Below, one piece after another: positions 1 through 8,289 of a stretch of DNA of 64,000 nucleotides. Positions within the stretch are counted from its first letter, which is position 1; the number at the start of each line of letters is the position of its first letter. This DNA comes from Candidatus Neptunochlamydia vexilliferae (lineage in GTDB: Bacteria; Chlamydiota; Chlamydiia; Chlamydiales; Simkaniaceae), in contig NZ_JAAEJV010000006.1 of the NCBI RefSeq assembly GCF_015356785.1, positions 1 through 64,000 on the forward strand, read 5' to 3'. Position numbers and translations under genes: made by a program. The notes under the pieces are model-generated. The model searched no databases and was not told the origin of the DNA. It saw nothing but the letters and a program-made list of their open reading frames with translations.

Positions 1-140
1 CTACGTCCTTTGCTTCATTGTCGGGTTCGCTACTTTATTCAGAACCCTAGATTCATCTCACTGTAGAGATGGTCTCTTCTCTTTGAGAGACAACTTGTTG
101 TGACAGCTTCTTGTCACAATGCGAAAAGGTGAACAAGGCC
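1..140. mobile_element. Right-hand end of a mobile element that continues to the left of the window
   Basis: The last 18 bases (123-140, GAAAAGGTGAACAAGGCC) are the same as the right end of a complete 114-bp miniature element at 20565-20678. Just inside, TTGTGAC (98-104) and GTCACAA (113-119) can form a subterminal hairpin. Right after base 140 the sequence reads into the middle of a RhuM-type coding region. The natural reading is that the element inserted into a rhuM gene and only its right end lies in the window. No transposase is visible in these 140 bases. Confidence 0.55.
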
Positions 141-419
141 TATCTTGACTATGCAGAAAGCCAAGCAAAGCGACGTAAGACAATGACGATGGGGGAGTGG
201 GAAGAAAAGCTCGATGCTTTTCTTGCCTTCAACGAGAGAGATCTTCTCGATCATGCGGGGCAAATTTCAGCGCAAGTTGCAGAGAAACTTGCGCTTGAAC
301 ACTACGAAGAGTTTGATCTGAAGCGCCGAGAGGAAGAAAAGAAAATCGCTGATGCCGAAGATACTACTTTGCTTGAAATGCTCGAGGCTCAGGCAAAACT
401 GTCTGAAAAATCTAAATAG
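141..419 (+). pseudogene. RhuM-family protein, C-terminal remnant
   Basis: About 92 residues match the C-terminal part of RhuM-family proteins as I know them: a YLDYAE-QAKR segment, MTMGEW, KLDAFLAFNERDLL, HAG-IS, then a charged helix with EHYEEF. RhuM proteins are usually around 300 residues or more, so most of the N-terminal part is missing. The open frame can be read from a TTG at 111, but the first ten codons lie in the repeat end described for 1-140, so that start is artificial. RhuM-like genes are common in genomic islands and phage regions; their function is poorly known. It is followed by a non-coding fold-back and by ssrA, a typical island insertion site. Confidence 0.7.
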
Positions 420-458
420 TTCATTTCAATGGAAGAGCCCATCTTTTTCCCCAGAAAG

Positions 459-622
459 AGGCCGTTGGCATGACTGCTTTGGCCAGATGACATTGGGATT
501 TTTTAGATAAAAATTTTTCCGGTTGGTGAGGCCAGCTCTAAAAGAGCTGGTTGAATCAGAGGAGAAATTTTTAGCAAAAAAGATCAATTCAGCTGGTTCA
601 AATGAGTTATGCCAACGGCCTC
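459..622. repeat. Long imperfect fold-back (inverted repeat) element
   Basis: The ends are a perfect 14-bp inverted repeat: GAGGCCGTTGGCAT at 459-472 and ATGCCAACGGCCTC at 609-622. The centre is a second palindrome, CCAGCTCTAAAAGAGCTGG near 532-550. Between them the two halves still pair imperfectly (for example CCAG-TGA-ATT against its partner, and AAAAATTTTT tracts), so nearly the whole 164 bases can fold into one hairpin. Reading frames crossing it look like chance. It lies between the rhuM remnant and tmRNA. It could be a miniature transposable element or a structured RNA; no target duplication is clear. Confidence 0.6.
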
Positions 623-786
623 TAAAGAACTTCTTCAACCTCCACAAGCTCAAAGAGCTTGCTCCGGTCTCCAGAAGCCTTTCTGAGAAAAAATCTTGGG
701 CTCTTAACTGAAAGCAAGGGGCCTCGCCCCTCCGCAAACGCCGGCTTTTGCTAAGGAGCCTCGAGAGTGAGAATCTCACCCATTCA

Positions 787-820
787 ATAAAAAAGGTCGC
801 ACCTAGTGCGACCTTTTTGA
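787..820 (-). terminator. Rho-independent terminator of tmRNA
   Basis: A perfect 12-bp stem (AAAAGGTCGCAC at 791-802 with GTGCGACCTTTT at 806-817) closes a three-base loop. Read on the minus strand it follows the tmRNA 3' end by a few bases and ends in a run of T. Confidence 0.9.
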
Positions 821-1243
821 TGGAGGTGGAGAGATTTGAACTCTCGTCCTTAGCAAACGCCATATCAATGCCTACATGCTTAGTGCCTTAAATATAGTGC
901 AAGTTTTGCTGTAAGGCACCCCACTGGGAACTTGCACACTTCCTTTAATCTCGAAACCCTGCCGCTGGAAATCAAGCAGCAAAGCTCACACCAAGATCTT
1001 TGACGATAGTTCTACGATCCCTGGTCCAATCCCAGACTATCGGCTGCACAGACGGGTTAGGTCTTAAGCAGCGGCTGCAGCAGCTTCAAATGACTCTGCT
1101 GTGTAACCAGCATGGTCAGCAATGTTGAAGTGCTGTGCTTTTTTTGTTTTGACAGTTATGTCGTCTCGGCTTTTTTAAGAGGCCAACCGAACCCTCTGCA
1201 TGCCACTGGTACTTTGCTTCCAAGTCGAAGCCAATGCACCCCC
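821..1243 (-). ncRNA. ssrA: Transfer-messenger RNA (tmRNA)
   Basis: tmRNA rescues stalled ribosomes and tags the nascent protein for proteolysis, with SmpB. The 5' end (minus strand, from 1243) reads GGGGGTGCATTGGCTTCGAC, a hallmark start. The 3' end has a T-arm (CGAGAG-TTCAAAT-CTCTCC) and CACCTCCA. The 5' GGGGGTG pairs with the 3' CACCTCC as a 7-bp acceptor stem with one G-U; the terminal CCA is not encoded. A tag frame ends at TAA (1064-1066) after six alanine codons preceded by Glu-Ser-Phe-Glu, giving the expected C-terminal AA degron. If translation resumes at the GCA at 1136-1138 the tag has 24 residues, close to the 22 I recall for Chlamydia. The resume codon is inferred. Confidence 0.93.
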
Positions 1244-1250
1244 AACTATT

Positions 1251-1280
1251 ATTATAGCATCAATGGGAATTTTTCTGCAA
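1251..1280 (-). promoter_or_regulatory. Sigma-70-type promoter of ssrA
   Basis: On the minus strand, TTGCAG (1275-1280) and TATAAT (1251-1256) are separated by 18 bases. The tmRNA 5' end lies 8 bases after the -10 box, as expected for a mature transcript that starts near the promoter. Confidence 0.8.
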
Positions 1281-1390
1281 TGTGCTATAAGTGAGCGGGT
1301 TGTGTGTTAGTGATTTCAATATTAACAGGTTAGGGATTTTAAGGCAAGCTATTGCATAATAAGGGGAAGAGGGGTAGACTTGTGGGCAGT

Positions 1391-4300
1391 ATGTTTGAGA
1401 ATCGTAAGGAAAGTTTCCCTGAGCGGGAAGAGCGGATCCAGGCCCTCTGGGAGAAGGAAAAGGTCTTCCAGGCCTCGGTAGAGGGGCGGAAAGGCTCCCC
1501 CCTATTCGCTCAGTATGATGGCCCGCCGTTTGCGACGGGGCTGCCCCACTACGGCCATCTCTTGGCAGGGACCATTAAAGATGTCATCCCCCGTTATAAG
1601 ACGATGAAGGGCTATTTTGTCCCTCGAAGGTTTGGCTGGGACTGTCATGGTCTCCCGGTTGAAAATGAGATCGAAAAGACCCGCGAACTATCGGGCGCGG
1701 CCGACATCGAGCAGTTTGGAATCGCAGAGTTTAATGAAGAGTGCCGTAGCATCGTGCAGCGCTACACCGAAGAATGGAAAAAGACCGTTAATCGGATGGG
1801 GCGTTGGGTCGACTTTGACAATACCTATTTGACGATGCAGCCGAGCTTTATGGAGTCGGTGTGGTGGGTCTTTGGGGAGCTCTGGGAGCAGGGACTCGTC
1901 TATGAAGGCTTTAAGGTGATGCCGTTTTCGGCGCAGCTGGGAACCCCTTTATCAAACTTTGAAGCGAACCTGAATTACCGCGATGTCGATGACCCCTCGA
2001 TTGTGGTGGCCTTTCCCTTAGTGGATGAGCCAGAAGTTTCCCTTTTGGTCTGGACGACAACTCCTTGGACCCTCCCTTCGAACTTGGCTGTCATGGTGGG
2101 AGAAGATCTCGACTATGTGAAGGTGCGCCATGAAAGAAAGTGTTACATCCTTGGCAAAGGAAGGATGGAAACTTACTTTAAAGAGGGATGCGAAGTTTTA
2201 GAGACTTTTAAGGGGAAAACGCTTCTTGGAAAAAGGTATGTGCCCCTCTTTGACTATTTTATCGAAGGGGCAAGCCCGAATAGCTTTACCATTTTGGGCG
2301 AAGAATCGGTAGGAGAGGAAGAGGGAACGGGGATCGTTCACTCGGCTCCCGCCTTTGGTGAGGTGGACTTTTTTGCCTGCAAAAATGGGGACATTGAGCT
2401 GGTCTGCCCTGTCGATCAAAATGGACGGTTTACGGCTGAGGTTCCCGACTTTGAAGGGACCTATGTCAAAGATGCCGACAAGGATCTGATCCGTCGCATT
2501 AAAGAGAGAGGACGTCTCTTTCATCAGGGAACGATCCGCCACCGCTATCCCTTCTGCTGGCGCTCGGATACGCCGCTCATTTATAAGGCGGTGCGGACCT
2601 GGTTTGTAGCGGTTGAAAAGATCAAAGAGAAGCTCATTGCGAATAACAAAGAGATCCATTGGGTTCCGGGCCATTTAAAAGAGGGACGGTTTGGAAAGTG
2701 GCTGGAAAATGCCCGCGACTGGGCGATTAGCCGGAACCGGTACTGGGGAACGCCGATCCCCCTTTGGCGGAGTCAGGATGGAGACATTATTGTCATTAAC
2801 AGTGTCGAAGAGCTTGAAAAGCGAACGGGAAAAAAGGTGACCGACCTCCACCGCCACTACATCGATACGTTGACCTTTGAGGAAAAAGGGAAGGTTTACA
2901 CCCGGATTCCAGAGGTTTTTGACTGCTGGTTTGAATCGGGATCGATGCCTTATGCTCAAAATCATTACCCCTTCGAAAATGAAGCGGAGACACTGGACGC
3001 TTTCCCGGCTGACTTTATTGCGGAAGGGCTCGACCAGACGAGGGGATGGTTTTATACCCTGAACATTTTATCGACCGCTCTTTTCGACAAGCCTGCCTTT
3101 AAAAACGTCATTGTGAATGGGATTATTTTGGCCGAGGATGGGACCAAAATGTCGAAGAAGCTGAAAAACTATCCCGATCCAGAAATTGTGATCAATCAAT
3201 ATGGAGCCGATGCGATCCGCCTCTACCTCTTGCATAGTCCGGTGGTGCAGGCGGATGATTTGCGCTTTTCGGAAAAAGGGGTGGAGCTAGTCTTGCGCCA
3301 GTTTTTGATCCCTCTTTGGAACTCTTATGTCTTTTTAGCGACCTACGCGAATATCTACAGTTGGAAACCGGATGGAACGAAGCCAAAAGCCGATATTGAT
3401 CGGTGGATTTTGTCTTGCTTGCAGAAGCTGATTCAAGATGTTGAGAAGGGGATGGATGGGTATGAGCTGAGCCGCGCGGTTGACCCTTTTGTCAGCTTTA
3501 TCGATCAGCTCACTAACTGGTATATCCGTCGGTGCCGCTGCCGCTTTTGGGCTGATGAGGACAGTGAAGATCGACGTGCCGCCTTTCAAACGCTTTATAC
3601 GGTGCTCCTTGAACTTTCGAAGGTGGCAGCGCCCTTTGTCCCTTTTATTAGCGAGGCGATTTACCAAGACTTAAGAGGGGAAAAAGATCCCATTTCGGTC
3701 CACCTGTGTGACTATCCAGAGGGGGGAGAGCGGGAGGAAACCCTCGAAGCGGAGATGGCGTCGGTGCAAACGGCGGTGAGCATGGGGCATGCCCTCCGGA
3801 AAGAGCACAAAGTCAAGGTGCGGCAACCCCTTGGGACGGCCCACCTTATTTCGGGAGATGAAGAGGTCTTAAAGCTTCTTAAGGGACAAGAAAACCTTAT
3901 CTTAGAAGAGCTCAACGTCAAAGAGATCACCTACCATAGCGATGAAGGGGAGTTTGTCGAGGTGTCGATCAAGCCCAACTTCCGCACGCTCGGAAGACGG
4001 GCGGGGCCGCTTATGAAAAAGGTGCAGGCGGCGATCTTAGCCCTTCCTGTGAACGCTCTTGATAGTGGCTCTTATGATCTTCAAATCGATGGAGAGAGTT
4101 TCCCGATTACTGCGGAAGATGTCTTGGTTGAGCGGAAGGTTAAAGAGGGAACGGTTGCGGCAACCGAAGGGACGATCACCATTGCTCTTGATACGACCCT
4201 CAATGATGCTCTAAGAGAAGAGGGGCTCGCGCGGGAGATTGTCAATAAGGTGAACACCCAAAGGAGAAACCTCAAGTTCGAGGTGACCGACCGGGTGGTG

Positions 4301-4468
4301 ATGACGATCGATACAACCCCTAAGGTGCGGGAGTGTTTCGAAGCTTACCGCGACTACATTATGGGGGAGGTTCTTGCTTCTGAGGTCAAGTTTGAGAAGA
4401 CCGAAGGGGAGACCTGGGACCTAAATGGAGAGCGGGCGGTGATCGGTTTGGAGAGGAAGCCGGCGTAG
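1391..4468 (+). CDS. ileS: Isoleucyl-tRNA synthetase
   Basis: Charges tRNA-Ile with isoleucine in the cytosol. The class I signature PHYGH lies in FATGLPHYGHLLAGTIKD near residue 50. The editing-domain landmark TTTPWTLPSN is present. The second class I signature appears as KMSKK, followed by LKNYPDP. The 1,025-residue length and the early wording (YDGPPFATGLPHYGH, FGWDCHGLPVE) are those of the eukaryote-like IleRS of chlamydiae. I chose ATG 1391, which follows a weak purine stretch; the frame is open back to TTG 1352, adding 13 residues unlike the family. It faces the lepB-MFS pair, as ileS-lepB (CT019-CT020) neighbour each other in C. trachomatis. Confidence 0.97.
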   Translation: MFENRKESFPEREERIQALWEKEKVFQASVEGRKGSPLFAQYDGPPFATGLPHYGHLLAGTIKDVIPRYKTMKGYFVPRRFGWDCHGLPVENEIEKTRELSGAADIEQFGIAEFNEECRSIVQRYTEEWKKTVNRMGRWVDFDNTYLTMQPSFMESVWWVFGELWEQGLVYEGFKVMPFSAQLGTPLSNFEANLNYRDVDDPSIVVAFPLVDEPEVSLLVWTTTPWTLPSNLAVMVGEDLDYVKVRHERKCYILGKGRMETYFKEGCEVLETFKGKTLLGKRYVPLFDYFIEGASPNSFTILGEESVGEEEGTGIVHSAPAFGEVDFFACKNGDIELVCPVDQNGRFTAEVPDFEGTYVKDADKDLIRRIKERGRLFHQGTIRHRYPFCWRSDTPLIYKAVRTWFVAVEKIKEKLIANNKEIHWVPGHLKEGRFGKWLENARDWAISRNRYWGTPIPLWRSQDGDIIVINSVEELEKRTGKKVTDLHRHYIDTLTFEEKGKVYTRIPEVFDCWFESGSMPYAQNHYPFENEAETLDAFPADFIAEGLDQTRGWFYTLNILSTALFDKPAFKNVIVNGIILAEDGTKMSKKLKNYPDPEIVINQYGADAIRLYLLHSPVVQADDLRFSEKGVELVLRQFLIPLWNSYVFLATYANIYSWKPDGTKPKADIDRWILSCLQKLIQDVEKGMDGYELSRAVDPFVSFIDQLTNWYIRRCRCRFWADEDSEDRRAAFQTLYTVLLELSKVAAPFVPFISEAIYQDLRGEKDPISVHLCDYPEGGEREETLEAEMASVQTAVSMGHALRKEHKVKVRQPLGTAHLISGDEEVLKLLKGQENLILEELNVKEITYHSDEGEFVEVSIKPNFRTLGRRAGPLMKKVQAAILALPVNALDSGSYDLQIDGESFPITAEDVLVERKVKEGTVAATEGTITIALDTTLNDALREEGLAREIVNKVNTQRRNLKFEVTDRVVMTIDTTPKVRECFEAYRDYIMGEVLASEVKFEKTEGETWDLNGERAVIGLERKPA

Positions 4469-4473
4469 CATTA

Positions 4474-4636
4474 GGTTCTATTGAGAAATTTATCGCCAGG
4501 TCTTCAGGGACCTTTTCAGAATTTTGAAATTTTTTGCCTCAAAAATAGCGCCTGACTATTTACATTCGGCAAAAAGATTTCAAACTTCAAGAAAACCTCC
4601 TCTGAATCCCTTGGCCCTAAATTTCTCAATAGAACC
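4474..4636. mobile_element. Miniature inverted-repeat element, family A (complete copy)
   Basis: Terminal inverted repeats GGTTCTATTGAGAAATTTA at 4474 and its complement ending at 4636, flanked on both sides by TA (4472-4473, 4637-4638), as expected of a TA-targeting transposase. The 163-bp interior codes for no transposase. Its right part overlaps the 3' end of the MFS gene (minus strand), which reads into the element and stops inside it. Related end sequences occur at 22634, 41450-41517 and 57854. Confidence 0.8.
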
Positions 4637-5833
4637 TAGTCCAGCACCTAAGAAACAGATTACCATCCCCACGATAAGAATCGTGAAAGGGGAGAAAAGG
4701 GAGCAGGCTAAGCCGCCTAGTAAGGGGGCAACCACTCCTCGCAAGCCTACCATTAAGATATTCACTCCAGAAAACTTTGAACTATCTTCACTTTGCGCAA
4801 AGAGGGTCCCTGAAAGGTTCCAGAGGAGGTGGCTTCCGGCTTGGGCGATGCCGTAGAAGAAGAAGGCGGCATTGACAAAGAGAAGGCTTAAAGGGGCAAA
4901 GAGGAGAGTGAGGGGAAAGAGGCTAAAGCCCAAGATCACGCGGGAAGTGAGCTGATGGATCGGAGTACTGTTTAGGGCCCGCCTCCAGAGAAAGGTGGAG
5001 CTGGTGACACCGATTCCCATCCAGATGTAGCGGGCGATAGCGAGGTTGTGGTGGGTCATTTGAAGGGAGTCGACGTAGTAGAGGTGGAGAGCGGGAGTGA
5101 TGAACATGAGGGCAAAGCCGCCGATCATAAAGCCCCACTGAAAATGGGCGAAGTCGGGGCGGGAACGCATCAGGTGGATCGAGTCTTTTATCGGTTGGAG
5201 GATCCGTCCTTTGGTGATCGGAAGGACATTGGGGTCTTCCTTTAGGTTTTCAGGGAGGGGAATTCGCATTTGAATCAGGACACTTGAGAGGGAAAGGATG
5301 GCGGCGAGAGGAAAAAGGACTTGCCAGGCGCCGATGTGGGTGTCGAGAAGTTTTCCGACAAAAAGGCCGAGGCCGATACTTTCGATAAAGCCGAGGACAT
5401 AGAGGCGGGAAAAGAGCTTTTCTCGCTTTTCTTTTTCTAGGTTGAGCTTGAGGATTTCCATTTTAGAGGGGATGGTGGCGCGGGCAAAGAGCTGGTAGAT
5501 GGCGGCGCAAAACATGACAAAGTAGATGTTATGGATGAAAGGGAGACAGAGGAAGGGGAGGAAGCTGAGAACCCAAGCGCCCATAAAGTTAGAGATGAGT
5601 TTGCTCCGGTTGCGCAAGAGGTTCGAGCTCCAGTAGAAGGAAAAGACGGCCATCAAGGGGCGGATAGCGGCAAAAATGGAGATCTGAAGGGGGGTGGCGC
5701 CGAGGTCTTTGCGGAGGATGAAGAGGAGGAGGGTGTAAAAGGCGATGAAGGGTTCACTGACCACTTGCATCCAGATGAGAGCAAAGCGTGTGGCCCCAGC
5801 GCGCGTTTTTGAAAAAATAGCGGGAGTACTCAT
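4580..5833 (-). CDS. Major facilitator superfamily-like membrane transporter
   Basis: A 417-residue protein with about twelve hydrophobic segments spaced as in MFS carriers, including an early ALIWMQVVSEPFIAFYTLLL helix. The substrate cannot be told. I chose ATG 5833 because its ATG overlaps the lepB stop (ATGA); the frame is open upstream to 5911 but that part lies inside lepB. The gene is therefore probably translated by coupling to lepB. Oddity: the last 18 codons, starting at the Gly-Ser-Ile-Glu-Lys after FLGAGL, lie inside the family A miniature element, so the native C-terminus has been replaced. Not present between ileS and lepB in C. trachomatis as I recall. Confidence 0.85.
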   Translation of the reverse strand: MSTPAIFSKTRAGATRFALIWMQVVSEPFIAFYTLLLFILRKDLGATPLQISIFAAIRPLMAVFSFYWSSNLLRNRSKLISNFMGAWVLSFLPFLCLPFIHNIYFVMFCAAIYQLFARATIPSKMEILKLNLEKEKREKLFSRLYVLGFIESIGLGLFVGKLLDTHIGAWQVLFPLAAILSLSSVLIQMRIPLPENLKEDPNVLPITKGRILQPIKDSIHLMRSRPDFAHFQWGFMIGGFALMFITPALHLYYVDSLQMTHHNLAIARYIWMGIGVTSSTFLWRRALNSTPIHQLTSRVILGFSLFPLTLLFAPLSLLFVNAAFFFYGIAQAGSHLLWNLSGTLFAQSEDSSKFSGVNILMVGLRGVVAPLLGGLACSLFSPFTILIVGMVICFLGAGLGSIEKFRAKGFRGGFLEV

Positions 5834-7659
5834 CGGATCTCTTGAGTGAGCTTGTACCGCCTGCGATGAATGAGATAGTAGCTTCCAAATCCAATCGCTG
5901 CAAGGATCCAAACGAAGGTGCGGGGAAGGTTAAAGAAGGGGTAATGGGCCTGCAAAGGAGGGCCGAGTCGGGGTCCTGGGGGCCAGAAAATAAAGTCAGG
6001 AGCCCCTCGGATATTGCTTTCGGGAACAAAGCCAAAGTCACGACTGTCGCCACTCATTGCATAGTTATCGCCAAGGGCCATATATTTTTTGGCTGGAAGG
6101 GTGATCCCTCTTTGTTTCATAAAGGGGACGTTGATTTTTCCCTCTTTGGTTAGCGGGGGGCCTGGATCTTCAAAAGGGAAATGGGGGCGATAGGTTGGGG
6201 CATTTTGTTGCCTAAGATACTCATCGTGGATGAAGCTCAAAAGGGTGGGATCCTCTTTTTTCATGAGGGGGGCGCCCATCGCATAAAGATCTCCATAGCG
6301 GTAGTAAACATACCGAGAGGGGAGGAGCGACTGTCCTTTCATCCGTGGGGCAAAAAAGTTGTGAAACTCAATCCCTAAATTATAGAAAAGCTGGGTCCTT
6401 TCTGGGGTGAATTGGTAGAGAGGGTGGTCTTTGGAAAGGGCTTTCCGAACCCCTCCAAAGTGAATTTGGTAGGCGGTTCCATAGTAAAATTCGTAGGTGC
6501 CATCGGGCACTCCTGTGAGCTTGGGCTCTTCCCCTTTGTAAGGAGAGCCGTAGCGAGAAGCTTTGCTATCTTTGACGATAAAGCGGGCGGTGTAGAGGTT
6601 GTCCATCAATGTTTTTAAGTGGGCTTTTGTCAAGGGAAGGAGCGAAGAGGTTGTTCCGACTCTCGGAGAGAGGTATCCTCGGCCTGTGCGCTGAATCTGC
6701 GGATATTTAACCGATGGATGATGAACAATTTCCATATAAAGGGGAGCATCTTCTAACTGTTTTATCGGAGTGTCGGTAAATCGAAGGACTTCTTGTTTGG
6801 TTAGGAGGCGGGCTATTCCATAGTCTTCAAAGCCCCAAAGCTGATAGTAATCTTCAAAGTCTCCTTTATAAGGGGGAAGGAGCTCGCCAGCTACTTTATT
6901 GGTTGGTGAAACAGAAAGCTTCGCGACCGCTTGGTTCATTTGTTTGAGGGTCACCTCTTTTGTACCCATGACCATCTTTCCATTGAGATGAATGTAGGGA
7001 ACATGGTCGATTTGACTTAAAAATTCAGGGTTTAAATCTTTTGTGATGTCATTTCCATTGGCATCGATCCCATAGATCTGTCCTCCATAAAAGTAGAGGG
7101 TGTCGCCTGGTTTTCCCATGAGCCGCTTCACAAACTGTTTTTTCCCAGGGAAAAGATAGAAATAGAGGGTGTCGACATCGGCTATATCCACCCCAGCGCC
7201 GGTAAAGACCATTGTCCCACACCGAAGGGCTAAGTTTGGGTCAAACTCAAAGTGGCCACGCCGCAAGGGGACGTTAATCCCAAAGTTTGTTTTCGAAACG
7301 ATGAGCCGATCTCCCTCTTGAAAGGTAGGGCGCATCGATCCTGTGGGGATCTCATAAAGTTCAAACCACATTGTTCGAATCGCAACCGCCACCAAAAGAG
7401 CAAAGACAAGTCCCACAATGAAGTCCCGCACCTTTTCAAAGGGGCTTTTCTTTAAATAAAGGGTGCAAAGCTCTTCAACTTTTTTGGCGTAAGAGGTAGC
7501 TCCCTCCCGATCTTTTTCAAGGAGTTTGTCCTGCAACCCATTTAAAACGGGGACGATTTCTTGTCGCGTTTCTTCTGGGAGTTTCTTCCGCTTGCGTCGA
7601 TAGAGCTTTAAAGCGTGAAGGAAGAGATGTAATGATTTTTTGAGGCGGTATGGTTTCAT
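5830..7659 (-). CDS. lepB: Signal peptidase I (long chlamydial type)
   Basis: Membrane serine protease that removes signal peptides from exported proteins. A hydrophobic segment (about residues 79-96) precedes the catalytic Ser108 in EIPTGSMRP; the general base is Lys178 in FVKRLMGKPGD. A late SGDSRDFGFVP box is present, then a C-terminal transmembrane helix near FVWILAAIGFG. At about 609 residues it is roughly twice the size of typical bacterial enzymes, because of a large insert between the Lys and SGDS boxes, a known feature of chlamydial LepB. Start: ATG 7659 gives the best N-terminus; ATG 7671 and TTG 7695 are also in frame, and none has a clear ribosome binding site. Forms a coupled pair with the MFS gene. 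Confidence 0.95.
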   Translation of the reverse strand: MKPYRLKKSLHLFLHALKLYRRKRKKLPEETRQEIVPVLNGLQDKLLEKDREGATSYAKKVEELCTLYLKKSPFEKVRDFIVGLVFALLVAVAIRTMWFELYEIPTGSMRPTFQEGDRLIVSKTNFGINVPLRRGHFEFDPNLALRCGTMVFTGAGVDIADVDTLYFYLFPGKKQFVKRLMGKPGDTLYFYGGQIYGIDANGNDITKDLNPEFLSQIDHVPYIHLNGKMVMGTKEVTLKQMNQAVAKLSVSPTNKVAGELLPPYKGDFEDYYQLWGFEDYGIARLLTKQEVLRFTDTPIKQLEDAPLYMEIVHHPSVKYPQIQRTGRGYLSPRVGTTSSLLPLTKAHLKTLMDNLYTARFIVKDSKASRYGSPYKGEEPKLTGVPDGTYEFYYGTAYQIHFGGVRKALSKDHPLYQFTPERTQLFYNLGIEFHNFFAPRMKGQSLLPSRYVYYRYGDLYAMGAPLMKKEDPTLLSFIHDEYLRQQNAPTYRPHFPFEDPGPPLTKEGKINVPFMKQRGITLPAKKYMALGDNYAMSGDSRDFGFVPESNIRGAPDFIFWPPGPRLGPPLQAHYPFFNLPRTFVWILAAIGFGSYYLIHRRRYKLTQEIR

Positions 7660-7952
7660 GGAGGCAAGCATACCATTTTCAACAAAAGGTTTCAACCCAT
7701 GTGGAAAACCTGTTCATAACTTTTGTGGCAGGAGAATCTCAGTTTCTTTTTAGAAGTAAAGCAAAATTTTTATAAAGATCTTTTGGGCGCTCAATAAATT
7801 CCTTGAAACAAAAGGTTTATGCGCTTCTTTACAGAAAGGAAAAGGTTTTGTTATCTGAGGTTGATGTTCCTTTGTTTTAGAAAAGGAGGGGTGTTCATAA
7901 AAAAAGATGAAAGGCTAGTAATATTAATCAAGAATGTTATATTTAAAACCTT

Positions 7953-8279
7953 ATGGAACCAGAAGACGAAGCAGCCAAAACAAAGTTGCAAGTATTATTT
8001 TTTCAACTTGGGGAACTTTTAAAAGATCCTCCTGATATTATGAACCTCTCTGATTGGAGGGATAATGTAGAGTATGCGCTGACTGAAATTCATGAAATTT
8101 CAGATAGTGCTTATGAACGTCTTCACATGCTTGCCCATGAAGCGATCAATCGGGCGATCATTCATGTGAATCACATCGATAAAGATATGCCTCCTGATCA
8201 ATTGGAAAGAAGCTCTGCGGAGTACTTCGAGCAGGTGGGCTTCATCACTTCTGAGATTAATGCTCTGAAGTCAATGTAA
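7953..8279 (+). CDS. Hypothetical protein, 108 residues
   Basis: Not recognised. A small acidic protein, predicted helical, with no signal peptide and no membrane segment. It begins at ATG 7953 without an obvious Shine-Dalgarno sequence. It ends 10 bases from the end of the convergent exoprotein gene. Its regular amphipathic pattern (WRDNVEYALTEIHEI, HMLAHEAINRAIIHV) and freedom from stops suggest a real helical-bundle protein. Confidence 0.6.
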   Translation: MEPEDEAAKTKLQVLFFQLGELLKDPPDIMNLSDWRDNVEYALTEIHEISDSAYERLHMLAHEAINRAIIHVNHIDKDMPPDQLERSSAEYFEQVGFITSEINALKSM

Positions 8280-8289
8280 TCCAGAGAGA

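Noticed and set aside
426-863. A 145-codon open frame on the minus strand
   Set aside because: It runs through the fold-back element, the tmRNA terminator and into the tmRNA 3' end. The predicted protein has no family character.
1112-1294. A 60-codon plus-strand frame
   Set aside because: It lies opposite tmRNA and its promoter; chance frame.
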